Source: Bacillota bacterium
GTDB lineage: Bacteria > Bacillota > Clostridia > Peptostreptococcales > Anaerovoracaceae
Length of the DNA stretch: 40,184 nt
NCBI GenBank assembly: GCA_017405645.1
Contig: JAFQZZ010000001.1
Span: 1-40,184 of the forward strand
Reading direction: 5' to 3'
The notes beneath the pieces were generated by a model. The model worked only from the letters and a program-made list of their open reading frames with translations. It was not told where the DNA came from and did no database searches. Position 1 is the first letter of the stretch. Each line of letters starts with the position of its first letter. Below, piece by piece: positions 23,573 to 31,734 of this stretch. The translations under genes were made by a program, and so were the position numbers.

Positions 23573-24964
23573 ATGCCGATTTTAGGAAGTTTTGTCGTGC
23601 CGCATCCGCCCCTGATCATCCCGGGGGTGGCAGAGGAAGAGCGGGCGAAGATCGCCCGGACGGTGGAAGCCTACGAAAAGGCCGGGCAGCGCATCGCTGC
23701 GCTGGAGCCGGAGGTGGTGTTGATCATCAGCCCCCATTCCATCATGTATTATGATTACATCCATATCTCGCCCGGCGGGGAAGCAGAAGGAAGCTTTGCC
23801 GAGTACGGCGCGCCGCAGGAAAAATACCGGGCGGAATACGACACCGAACTGGTGGAAGCCATCTGCGAAGTAGCAGAGGAGATGAACGTTTCCGCCGGGA
23901 CCAAAGGCGAAAGGAGCAGCCTGCTGGATCATGGGACCATGATCCCCATGCATTTCATCAACAAGTATTATACGGATTATAAAATGGTCCGGATCGGGAT
24001 CGCCGGACTTCCTTTTAAAGAGCATTACGCTTTCGGAATGTGCATCAAGGAAGCCGTGGAGCGCACCGGCAGACGGGCTGTGGTCGTGGCCAGCGGGGAC
24101 CTGTCCCATTACCTGAAGGACATGGGGCAGTACCACTATGTGCCCCAGGGACCGGAGTTTGACGCCAGGGTAACTATGGACCTGGCGGCGGCGGACTTCA
24201 AGAAATTCCTGTACTATGACGAGAACTTCTGCGATGCCGCCGGGGAGTGCGGCCTGCGGGGCTTCATCATCATGGCCGGGACCCTGGACCGTACAGCGGT
24301 CAAACCGGAGTTTCTGTCCTATGAAGGCCCCTTCGGTGTGGGGTACAGCGTGTTTGCCTATGAGGTGCTGGGAGAGGACGAAGACCGGAATTTCCTGGAG
24401 CAGTACCTTGACGAAGAAAACGAACGGCTGGCGGAAAAGCGCCGGCTGGAAGACGAGTACGTGAAGCTGGCCCGAAAGTCCATCGAGTCGATCCTGATCA
24501 ACAAAAAACTATTGGAACGGCCGGAGGGCCTGCCGGAGGAAATGCTTTCGGAACGGGCCGGGGTCTTCGTGTCTCTGCACAAGAACGGTCGGCTGAGGGG
24601 CTGCATCGGCACCATTAAAGGGCAGGAAAAATGCGTCGCCGACGAGATCATCGTCAACGCCATGGCGGCAGCCTTCGGGGACGACCGCTTCGACGCAGTG
24701 AAGGAGCACGAGCTGGAGGAACTGGAGATCAGTGTAGACGTGCTATCCCCGCCGGAGGACATCGAATCGGCGGATCTGCTGGATCCGAAGAAATACGGCG
24801 TCATCGTCAGCAGGGGCGCGGCCCAGGGACTGCTGCTGCCGAACCTGGAAGGCATCGAGACCGTGGAGCAGCAGCTGACCGTTGCGCTGCAGAAAGCGGG
24901 CATACCGAAACGCACGGAATACGGATTCCATATCAAGCGTTTCGAGGTGGTGAGACATGAGTAA
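23573..24964 (+). CDS. MEMO1-AMMECR1 fusion protein of the AmmeMemoRadiSam system
   Basis: A 463-residue two-domain protein. Residues 1 to about 270 match the MEMO1 / class III extradiol dioxygenase-like fold, with conserved His sites in ISPHSIMYY, LLDHGTMIP and VASGDLSHYL. After a charged helical linker (about 270-300), the C-terminal part is an AMMECR1 domain with the hallmark LRGCIGTIKG. In many prokaryotes these domains are encoded with a radical SAM enzyme as the AmmeMemoRadiSam system, whose chemistry is not established to my knowledge. Start ATG follows GGAGGAG. Its 3' end overlaps the radical SAM gene by eight bases. Confidence 0.92.
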   Translation: MPILGSFVVPHPPLIIPGVAEEERAKIARTVEAYEKAGQRIAALEPEVVLIISPHSIMYYDYIHISPGGEAEGSFAEYGAPQEKYRAEYDTELVEAICEVAEEMNVSAGTKGERSSLLDHGTMIPMHFINKYYTDYKMVRIGIAGLPFKEHYAFGMCIKEAVERTGRRAVVVASGDLSHYLKDMGQYHYVPQGPEFDARVTMDLAAADFKKFLYYDENFCDAAGECGLRGFIIMAGTLDRTAVKPEFLSYEGPFGVGYSVFAYEVLGEDEDRNFLEQYLDEENERLAEKRRLEDEYVKLARKSIESILINKKLLERPEGLPEEMLSERAGVFVSLHKNGRLRGCIGTIKGQEKCVADEIIVNAMAAAFGDDRFDAVKEHELEELEISVDVLSPPEDIESADLLDPKKYGVIVSRGAAQGLLLPNLEGIETVEQQLTVALQKAGIPKRTEYGFHIKRFEVVRHE

Positions 24965-25787
24965 GGTCCGGTGCGGGATCTGTCCCTGGAACTGTGAGCT
25001 GGAAGAGGGCAAACGGGGCTTCTGCGGCGTCCGGGGAAACGTTGGGGGAGAAGTCGTCAACGTGAATTATGGCTGGCTTTCCGCCGCCCACCTGGATCCC
25101 ATCGAGAAAAAGCCCCTATACCGTTTCATGCCCCGGACAATGATATTGTCCATCGGGGCCAACGGCTGCAATTTCCGCTGCCCCTGGTGCCAGAATTACA
25201 ACATCGCCATGGCTTCCCAAGAAGAGATCGAGATGATGGACACGGATCCGCAGGAAGTGGTGGAGACGGCTTTGTCCCTGAAGGAAAGCGGCAACATCGG
25301 CCTGGCTTTCACCTACAACGAACCCGTCACCATGTACGACTTCATGCTGGACACGGCGAAGCTGTCGAAGGAAAAAGGACTGGTGAACGTGATGGTCACC
25401 AACGGCTACATCAATCCGGAACCCCTGGAACGGCTTCTGCCGTATTTCGACGCCATGAACATCGACCTGAAATACTTCAATGAGGAAGGCTACAAAAAGA
25501 TCGGCGGCGGGCTGGAAACAGTGAAGAACACCATCCGCCGGGCCTCGGAAGTACTGCACGTGGAAGTATGCTGGCTGACAGTGCCGGGTGAGAACGATTC
25601 GGAAGAGGAACTGGAGGCGGCGGCGAAATGGCTGGCCACCGTCGATCCGGAGATCCCACTGCACATCAACCGGTTTTTCCCCACGTTCAAGGCCCTGGAC
25701 AAGCGGCCCACCAACGTGCAGCATCTGTACAAACTGGCGGAGATTGCGGAAAAACACCTGAAATATGTATACGTAGGGAATGTATAA
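24957..25787 (+). CDS. amrS: AmmeMemoRadiSam system radical SAM enzyme
   Basis: A 276-residue radical SAM protein related to pyruvate-formate-lyase-activating enzymes. The cluster motif CNFRCPWC (C71, C75, C78) is CX3CX2C. The N terminus has a further cysteine set (C6, C9, C13, C23) typical of AmmeMemoRadiSam radical enzymes, and the central FTYNEPVTMYDFML and DAMNIDLKYF match the family. It is translationally coupled to the MEMO1-AMMECR1 gene, so the complete three-domain system is present. The true substrate is unknown. Confidence 0.93.
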   Translation: MSKVRCGICPWNCELEEGKRGFCGVRGNVGGEVVNVNYGWLSAAHLDPIEKKPLYRFMPRTMILSIGANGCNFRCPWCQNYNIAMASQEEIEMMDTDPQEVVETALSLKESGNIGLAFTYNEPVTMYDFMLDTAKLSKEKGLVNVMVTNGYINPEPLERLLPYFDAMNIDLKYFNEEGYKKIGGGLETVKNTIRRASEVLHVEVCWLTVPGENDSEEELEAAAKWLATVDPEIPLHINRFFPTFKALDKRPTNVQHLYKLAEIAEKHLKYVYVGNV

Positions 25788-25797
25788 GGAGTATAGA

Positions 25798-26322
25798 ATG
25801 GAATTGCTGGATACTATGCTCCGCCGCCGCAGCGTGCGGAAGTACGCGCCGGAAAAGGTGGAGAAAGACAAGCTGGAAACGATTCTGAAAGCGGGGCTGA
25901 CCTCGGCATCGGGCCGGGGGATCCGTCCCTGGGAACTGATCGTTGTGGAAGACCCGGAAACCCTGCAGAAACTGGCCGGGTGCCGGGAACCGGAAAAGAA
26001 CATGCTGGCGGGGGCCGGGGCGGCCATCGCCGTCATCGCGGACCCTGAGAAATCCAGTACCTGGGTGGAGGACTGCAGCATAGTCATGGCCAATATGCAC
26101 CTGATGGCGGATCACCTGGGCCTGGGCAGCTGCTGGGTCCAGTGCCGGATGCGGACCGCCCATAACGGCCAGTCCACGGAAGACTACGTCCGGTGCATTC
26201 TGGGCTATCCGGAGAATATGAAGATCGAGGCCATCCTGTCCGTGGGCAGCTTGGCTGGCCATCCGGATCCTTACAACGAGGAAGATCTGCGGATGGATAA
26301 GGTCCATTATGAAACCTATTGA
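25798..26322 (+). CDS. Nitroreductase-family flavoprotein
   Basis: A 174-residue FMN oxidoreductase. The N terminus MELLDTMLRRRSVRKYAPEKV carries the RRSxRKY FMN-phosphate-binding arginines. GLGSCWVQCR and the ILGYPENMKIEAILSVG C-terminal segment are typical of small clostridial nitroreductases. The ATG at 25798 follows AAGGAG; an ATG 18 bases upstream overlaps amrS. It is separated from amrS by 10 bases and from the synthetase by about 21, so it is probably co-expressed. It uses NAD(P)H or ferredoxin-type electrons; substrate not deducible. Confidence 0.9.
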   Translation: MELLDTMLRRRSVRKYAPEKVEKDKLETILKAGLTSASGRGIRPWELIVVEDPETLQKLAGCREPEKNMLAGAGAAIAVIADPEKSSTWVEDCSIVMANMHLMADHLGLGSCWVQCRMRTAHNGQSTEDYVRCILGYPENMKIEAILSVGSLAGHPDPYNEEDLRMDKVHYETY

Positions 26323-26343
26323 ATGAGACGGGAGGGTATCGAA

Positions 26344-28299
26344 ATGAAGAAACTGCTGTGGAGCCCCTCTGAGGAGCAGAAAAAATCTTCGGTGATCTGG
26401 GCTTTCCTGAATCTGGTCAACGAACGGACCGGCGCTGAAATGACCACCTACGAAGAACTCTATAAATGGTCGGTGGATCAGCCGGTGCAGTTCTGGGAGG
26501 CGGTCTGGGATTTCTACGACATTATAGGGGACAAAGCGGAAGGATTTGCCGGCGATTACACGCCGGAGTTTATCAAAATGAACTGGTTCCCGGGGACTAA
26601 GCTCAACTATACCGAAAACGTGCTCCGCTATATGGAAGGCGGGGACGACGGTCTCGTGTTTTATGGTGAGGACCGGGTCGTGAAGCGCATGTCCCGGGAT
26701 GAAGTCAAGGCGGAGACCCTTGCTTTCGCAAAAGCGCTGAAAGCGGCAGGCGTCCGGGCGGGGGACAAGGTGGCGGCCTATATGCCGAACATGCCCCAGA
26801 CGATCATCGCCATGCTGGGGACCGCCGCCATCGGCGCCGTCTGGTGCTCCTGCGCAACGGACGTGGGGGCGCGGGTGGCCGTCGACCGCATCGGCCAGAT
26901 CGATCCGAAGATCCTGGTCACAGCGGACAGCTATTATTATAAAGGCAAAGAGTTTTCGACAGAGGAAAACGTCCGGGAGATCACGGAGGACATCCGGTCC
27001 ATCGAAAAGGTCGTTGTCTGTCATTTTGCTGGAGACGGATTCGATACGGTGAGAGACTGCATCGCCTGGGAGGATTTCATTACAGCCGCAGAGGACGGGG
27101 AGTTTGAATATGAACGGTTCTCCTTCGATCATCCCATGGTGATCATGTTTTCCTCCGGCACCACCGGCAAGCCGAAATGCATGGTGCAGTCCGCCATCGG
27201 GCTGCTTCTGAACCAGCTGAAGGAAGTGGGCATCATGAGCGACTGCAGACCCGAAGACCGGATGCTCTACATCACCACCTGCAGCTGGATGATGTGGAAC
27301 TGGCAGGCTTCCGCCCTGGCGACCGGCGCCTCGCTGGTGCTCTACGACGGCAATCCATCCTACCCGGACAACGGGGCCATCTGGCGGGTGCTGGAGAAGG
27401 AGAAAGTCACCATTTTCGGCCTGTCCGCCAGCTATATCCACATGCTGCTCAACCAGGGATTCAGCCCGAAATCGGAAGTGGATCTCTCGGCTCTGCGGGA
27501 GATCTCCCAGACGGGGTCGGCCCTTTCGGACGACGGCTTCGATTTTGTCTACCGGGAGATCAAGGAGGACCTGTTCTTCAGTTCCATCGCCGGCGGCACC
27601 GACATCAACGGCTGTTTCTGTATGGGCAGTCTCCTGAGGCCGATCTATTCATCCGAACTGCAGGGCCCTGGCCTGGGCATGAAGATCAACTGTTACGACG
27701 ACGGGGGAAAACCGGTCCGGGATCAGGAGGGCGAACTCGTTTGCGAAGCGCCTGTTCCCTGCATGCCGATCTATTTCTGGAACGATGAAGACGGAAAGCG
27801 GTATCATGATGCTTATTTCGGCGTGTTCCCGGGGATCTGGCGGCACGGGGATTTTGTCCTGTTTGACAGCAAGACCGGGGGCGTCAGCTTCCACGGCAGA
27901 TCGGATTCCGTCCTGAAGCCCTCCGGCGTCCGGATCGGCACGGCCGAGATCTATAATCAGGTGGACAAGCTGCCGGAGATCGAGGATTCCCTGGCGGTGG
28001 GCCAGGATCACAAAGGAGATCAGAGGGTCCTGCTCTTTGTCAAGCTGAACGAAGGGTATGAGTATTCGGCGGAACTGGAAAACAAGATCAAAAAGACCCT
28101 GCGGGAAGGCGCATCGCCCCGGCATGTGCCGTCAATGATTTTCGAAGTTGCGGATATCCCCCTGACCATGAACGGCAAGAAGGTGGAAAGCGCGGTCACG
28201 AACATCATGAACGGCAGGGACGTTACGAACCGCAACGCCCTGGGCAATCCGGATTCACTGGATATCTATATCCGGATCCGGGACGAGATGGCGGATTAA
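26344..28299 (+). CDS. Acetoacetyl-CoA synthetase (acetoacetate-CoA ligase)
   Basis: A 651-residue AMP-forming ligase that activates acetoacetate (or a related short acid) to its CoA thioester. The P-loop-like motif MFSSGTTGKPK is intact near residue 270. The opening LLWSPSEEQKKSSVIWAFLN and the VWDFYDIIG segment are features of AcsA/AACS rather than acetyl-CoA synthetase. The C-terminal mobile domain with GRSDSVLKPSGVRIGTAEIY and the acyl-adenylate lysine region MNGKKVESAV follow. Start at 26344 after GGGAGG. It is last in the run that begins at the AlkD-like gene. Confidence 0.9.
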   Translation: MKKLLWSPSEEQKKSSVIWAFLNLVNERTGAEMTTYEELYKWSVDQPVQFWEAVWDFYDIIGDKAEGFAGDYTPEFIKMNWFPGTKLNYTENVLRYMEGGDDGLVFYGEDRVVKRMSRDEVKAETLAFAKALKAAGVRAGDKVAAYMPNMPQTIIAMLGTAAIGAVWCSCATDVGARVAVDRIGQIDPKILVTADSYYYKGKEFSTEENVREITEDIRSIEKVVVCHFAGDGFDTVRDCIAWEDFITAAEDGEFEYERFSFDHPMVIMFSSGTTGKPKCMVQSAIGLLLNQLKEVGIMSDCRPEDRMLYITTCSWMMWNWQASALATGASLVLYDGNPSYPDNGAIWRVLEKEKVTIFGLSASYIHMLLNQGFSPKSEVDLSALREISQTGSALSDDGFDFVYREIKEDLFFSSIAGGTDINGCFCMGSLLRPIYSSELQGPGLGMKINCYDDGGKPVRDQEGELVCEAPVPCMPIYFWNDEDGKRYHDAYFGVFPGIWRHGDFVLFDSKTGGVSFHGRSDSVLKPSGVRIGTAEIYNQVDKLPEIEDSLAVGQDHKGDQRVLLFVKLNEGYEYSAELENKIKKTLREGASPRHVPSMIFEVADIPLTMNGKKVESAVTNIMNGRDVTNRNALGNPDSLDIYIRIRDEMAD

Positions 28300-28328
28300 G
28301 TTGCTATCATCAAAAAAGACAATAAAAG

Positions 28329-28350
28329 CGGGCGCCTTTTGAGGCGCCCG
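28329..28350. terminator. Bidirectional terminator between convergent genes
   Basis: CGGGCGCC (28329-28336) pairs exactly with GGCGCCCG (28343-28350). On the plus strand TTCTTATATT follows; on the minus strand CTTTTATT follows. It serves both the synthetase and the DUF1015 gene. Confidence 0.8.
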
Positions 28351-28376
28351 TTCTTATATTGGTTCTAATAGATGGC

Positions 28377-29618
28377 TTACAGTTCGTGGATGAACAGCCC
28401 GCTGCCCAGTTTGGGTTCGAACCAGGTGGACTTGGGGGGCATGAGCATCCCGGCGTCCGCCACGGCGATTAGCTGGGCGATGTCGACGGGGTAAATGGCG
28501 AAGCCTGCGGACATGCCTTTCTTCACCCGGCGCTCCAGTTCGCCGAGGCCCCGGATGCCGCCGACGAAATCGATCCGCTGATCCGAACGGGGATCGCCGA
28601 TTCCCAGAATCGGGGCCAGCAGGTTTTCCTGCAGGATGGATACATCCAGGGAAGCGATTGGGTCTTCCGCGTCATAGGTGCCTTCCTTGGCGATGAGCTT
28701 ATACCACCCGTCGTCCAGGTACATCCCGAAGGTATGGGGAGCTTCCGGACGGTAAGCTTCTTCGCCGATTTTTTCCACTTCGAACTTTTCGCTGACTTTT
28801 TCCAGGAACATTTCCACCGGCAGACCGTTCAGGTCCCGGACCACCCGGTTGTAATCCAGGATCGCCATGTCCGTATCCGGGAAAATGACGGCCATGAAGT
28901 AGTTGAATTCTTCTTCGCCGGTATAACCCGGGTTCTGAGATCTTCTCTTGAGGCCCACCTTGACGGCGGAAGCCGAGCGGTGATGGCCGTCCGCAATGTA
29001 GAAGTAGGGGATCTGTTCGGCGATGATGGTCTGGATCTTTTCCCGTTCCACCGGGTCGTTCACCACCCACAGGATGTGCTGAACGCCCTGGTCATCGGTG
29101 ATATCGTATTCCGGTTCCCGGGTCACGACTTTCGCGATCATTGCCGCCAGGTCGGCGTTGTCCTTGTAGGTGAAGAACACCGGCTCCGTGTCCGCGTTGC
29201 AGACATCGAAGTGATTGATCCGGTCCACTTCCTTTTCATAACGGGTCTTTTCATGCTTTTTGATAATATCGTTCTGGTAATCGTCAATGGAGGCGCAGCC
29301 CACCAGCCCGGTCTGGGCCCGCCCGTTCATGATCTCGCGATAGACGTAAAAGGCCGGAACGCGGTCCCGGATGAAAACGCCCTTGTTTAAGAATTCCTGG
29401 ATATTGGACTTCGCTTTTTTGTATACTTCAGGGTCGTAGGGGTTTCTCTGCTTCGGCAGGTCGATCTCGGACCGGCAGATGTGCAGGTAGTTATAGGGCT
29501 TGCCTTGTGCCATTTCGGCGGCTTCCTGCCGGCTCATGACATCGTAGGGCAGGGAGATGACTCCCGCTGCGTATTCTTTGGCCGGGCGGACGGCCCGGAA
29601 AGGTCTGAAAACTGCCAT
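28377..29618 (-). CDS. DUF1015 family protein
   Basis: A 413-residue cytoplasmic protein. The start FRPFRAVRPAKEYAAGVISLPYDVMS (read in parts) and the core YFYIADGHHRSASA are the hallmarks of DUF1015, a family common in anaerobes and annotated as of unknown function or, by homology to ParB-like serine kinases, as a possible kinase. I start at 29618 with AAGGAGTGAT upstream, not at the ATG 36 bases earlier. It is divergent from rplS and monocistronic. Confidence 0.88.
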   Translation of the reverse strand: MAVFRPFRAVRPAKEYAAGVISLPYDVMSRQEAAEMAQGKPYNYLHICRSEIDLPKQRNPYDPEVYKKAKSNIQEFLNKGVFIRDRVPAFYVYREIMNGRAQTGLVGCASIDDYQNDIIKKHEKTRYEKEVDRINHFDVCNADTEPVFFTYKDNADLAAMIAKVVTREPEYDITDDQGVQHILWVVNDPVEREKIQTIIAEQIPYFYIADGHHRSASAVKVGLKRRSQNPGYTGEEEFNYFMAVIFPDTDMAILDYNRVVRDLNGLPVEMFLEKVSEKFEVEKIGEEAYRPEAPHTFGMYLDDGWYKLIAKEGTYDAEDPIASLDVSILQENLLAPILGIGDPRSDQRIDFVGGIRGLGELERRVKKGMSAGFAIYPVDIAQLIAVADAGMLMPPKSTWFEPKLGSGLFIHEL

Positions 29619-29667
29619 ATGATCACTCCTTATTCCTTTTGGTTTGAATAGCAATTCTTGTAGCTTG

Positions 29668-29696
29668 ATAATAGCACAAAAAACACGAAAAATAAA
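29668..29696 (-). promoter_or_regulatory. Candidate promoter for the DUF1015 gene
   Basis: On the minus strand TGC-TATTAT (TATTAT opposite 29668-29673) forms an extended -10 element. The -35 (TTTATT opposite 29691-29696, 17-base spacing) is weak. Confidence 0.42.
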
Positions 29697-29707
29697 GAGA
29701 TTTCTGC

Positions 29708-29736
29708 TTGCAAATACGAAAACATTATGCTAAAAT
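29708..29736 (+). promoter_or_regulatory. Sigma-A promoter of rplS
   Basis: TTGCAA (29708-29713), a 17-base spacer and TAAAAT (29731-29736). The transcript should begin near 29743, giving a leader of about 73 bases. Confidence 0.7.
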
Positions 29737-29742
29737 TATTGC

Positions 29743-29815
29743 CAGTGTACTACGGACGGTCCGCTGGCGGGTGTCTCTGCCATGAACGTTTAATTTATTG
29801 ATGGGAGGAACACTA
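29743..29815 (+). promoter_or_regulatory. rplS 5' leader, possible L19 autoregulatory element
   Basis: The leader contains a CGGACGGTCCG dyad (29753-29763) and a GGC...GCC pairing just after. Ribosomal protein L19 leaders that bind L19 are known in some Firmicutes. I cannot confirm the family consensus by eye, so this is only a candidate. Confidence 0.25.
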
Positions 29816-30163
29816 ATGAACATTATTACAGCAATTGAGCAGGACTATGTGAAGAATGACGTCCCGGAAATCCGAGTCGGCGACACCGTAAAAGTTCACA
29901 TTAAAATCAAGGAAGGCTCAAGAGAAAGAATCCAGGTTTTCGAAGGATACGTACTGAAGAAGCAGAACGGCGGGATCAACGAAACATTCACCGTCCGGAG
30001 AATCGCTTCCGGCGTCGGCGTGGAAAAGACATTCCCGGTCCATTCCCCGAAAATCGAGAAGATCGAAGTGGTTCGCCACGGCTATGTAAGAAGAGCGAAG
30101 CTCAACTACATGAGAGAACGTACCGGCAAAGCTGCCAAGATCAAACCTGCAAAGAAAAAGTAA
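29816..30163 (+). CDS. rplS: 50S ribosomal protein L19
   Basis: A 115-residue ribosomal protein at the 30S-50S interface, of standard length. The sequence [51 protein letters not shown] (read in parts) and RRAKLNYMR are unmistakable. The start at 29816 follows GGGAGG. The usual upstream rimM-trmD neighbours are absent. It is followed by a terminator and then rbgA. Confidence 0.98.
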   Translation: MNIITAIEQDYVKNDVPEIRVGDTVKVHIKIKEGSRERIQVFEGYVLKKQNGGINETFTVRRIASGVGVEKTFPVHSPKIEKIEVVRHGYVRRAKLNYMRERTGKAAKIKPAKKK

Positions 30164-30171
30164 TAAGACTG

Positions 30172-30206
30172 AGAGGGAGCCTTCACGGCTTCCTCTTATG
30201 TTTTTT
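30172..30206 (+). terminator. Intrinsic terminator after rplS
   Basis: AGAGGGAGCC (30172-30181) pairs with GGCTTCCTCT (30187-30196) with one G-T pair, followed by TATGTTTTTT. It ends only a few bases before the rbgA ribosome binding site, so some read-through or a promoter inside this stretch must supply rbgA. Confidence 0.75.
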
Positions 30207-30221
30207 GCCGGAGGAAAGCAA

Positions 30222-31073
30222 ATGGCAAACGAGCATATCAACTGGTTCCCGGGGCACATGAAAAAGACCCGGGAGCTGATACAGGACAATCTGAAACTGG
30301 TCAATGCGGCCATCGAGATCCTGGATGCCAGGATCCCTATGGCCAGCCGGAATCCGGTCATCGACGAGCTGATCAAAAATAAAAGGCGGATCGTGATCCT
30401 GAACAAGAGCGACCTGTCGGACCCGAAGGTCAACGAAACATGGGTGCGGCATTTCAAACAGAACGGCGCCGAACCGGTCTGTATGAACGCCCTGACGGGC
30501 GAAGGAGTGGCGGACCTGTTCAAAGTGCTGAACCGGCTCCGGGAGGAGATCAACCGGGATTCCCAGCGGAAGAAGCCGGTGCGGGCCATGATCGTCGGAA
30601 TCCCGAATGTGGGAAAGTCCTCCCTGATCAACCGGCTGGCGGGGAAGAAGAGCGCCAAGACCGGCAACAAGCCCGGCGTGACCCGGGGGAAGCAGTGGAT
30701 CAACCTACAGGACCAGATCCAGCTGCTGGACACTCCCGGCATCCTGTGGCCGAAATTCGACGACCGGGATGTGGCGCTGAGGCTGTCCTTCGCAGGATCC
30801 ATCAAGGATGAGATCCTGGACCGGGAGGACCTGACCATCGAACTGATCAAAGTGCTGCAGGAAACCTACCCGGAACTGCTGAAGGAACGATACAAGCTTG
30901 ACAGCGCCGAGGGGGAACCCCTGGAGATCATGGAGACCATCTGCGAGAAGAGGGGCTTCCTGATGAGCGGCAAACGCTACGATTACGCCCGGGCGGCCCG
31001 GACCATCATGGATGAATTCCGGGGCGGCAAAATGGGGCGGATCTCCCTGGAGTTTCCGCCGGAAAGGCAGTAA
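30222..31073 (+). CDS. rbgA: Ribosome biogenesis GTPase RbgA (YlqF)
   Basis: A 283-residue circularly permuted GTPase needed for late assembly of the 50S subunit. The motif order shows the permutation: G4 NKSD (61-64) precedes G1 GIPNVGKS (126-133) and G3 DTPG (170-173). The N-terminal INWFPGHMKK and the C-terminal helical RNA-binding region are typical of YlqF. Start at 30222 after GGAGGAAAG. rbgA-rnhB is a conserved Firmicute pair. Confidence 0.96.
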   Translation: MANEHINWFPGHMKKTRELIQDNLKLVNAAIEILDARIPMASRNPVIDELIKNKRRIVILNKSDLSDPKVNETWVRHFKQNGAEPVCMNALTGEGVADLFKVLNRLREEINRDSQRKKPVRAMIVGIPNVGKSSLINRLAGKKSAKTGNKPGVTRGKQWINLQDQIQLLDTPGILWPKFDDRDVALRLSFAGSIKDEILDREDLTIELIKVLQETYPELLKERYKLDSAEGEPLEIMETICEKRGFLMSGKRYDYARAARTIMDEFRGGKMGRISLEFPPERQ

Positions 31074-31074
31074 A

Positions 31075-31716
31075 ATGACAAAAGCCGAACGGATCGAAAA
31101 GGAAAAAAGGATGCTGCAGGAGATGCTGGTCTACGAGCGGGAACTGTACGGGCAGGGCGTCCGCGCCATCGCCGGCATCGATGAAGTGGGCCGGGGTCCG
31201 CTGGCGGGGCCTGTCGTGGCCGCGGCCGTGATCCTGCCGGAGGACTTTGACCTCCCGGGCGTCAATGATTCCAAGAAAATGAGTGAAAAACGAAGGGAGG
31301 AACTCTTCGTTAAAATAAAGGAAAGAGCCGTCGCCTGGGCCATCGGCATGGCGGACTGCCGGACGATCGACGAGATCAACATCCTGCAGGCCACGAAGCT
31401 GGCCATGGCGGAAGCCGTCGGCAGCCTTTCCGTAAGACCGGACCATCTGTTGATCGATGCGGTGAAGCTGGAGGGGATCGATATCCCCCAGACATCCATC
31501 ATCAAGGGCGACGAGAAAAGCGTGTCCGTCGCCGCAGCCTCCATCCTGGCCAAGGTGACCCGGGACCATATGATGGTGGAATACGCGAAGGAATTCCCGG
31601 GCTATGCCTTTGAGAAAAACAAGGGCTACGGCACCAAGGCCCATTATGAGGGCATCGAAAAACAGGGCATCTGTCCGATCCACCGAAAGACTTTTCTGAA
31701 AAAGCTGGATATATAA
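31075..31716 (+). CDS. rnhB: Ribonuclease HII
   Basis: A 213-residue endonuclease that cleaves RNA in RNA/DNA hybrids and single ribonucleotides in DNA. Active-site Asp36-Glu37 lie in AGIDEVGRGPLAGPVVAAAV, with further family segments in DSKKMSEKRRE, LLIDAVKL and SVAAASILAKVTRD. The ATG at 31075 follows GGAAAGG and lies just past the rbgA stop. An alternative ATG at 31012 would overlap rbgA. Confidence 0.96.
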   Translation: MTKAERIEKEKRMLQEMLVYERELYGQGVRAIAGIDEVGRGPLAGPVVAAAVILPEDFDLPGVNDSKKMSEKRREELFVKIKERAVAWAIGMADCRTIDEINILQATKLAMAEAVGSLSVRPDHLLIDAVKLEGIDIPQTSIIKGDEKSVSVAAASILAKVTRDHMMVEYAKEFPGYAFEKNKGYGTKAHYEGIEKQGICPIHRKTFLKKLDI

Positions 31717-31734
31717 TACAAGCGGAGCAAAGTC

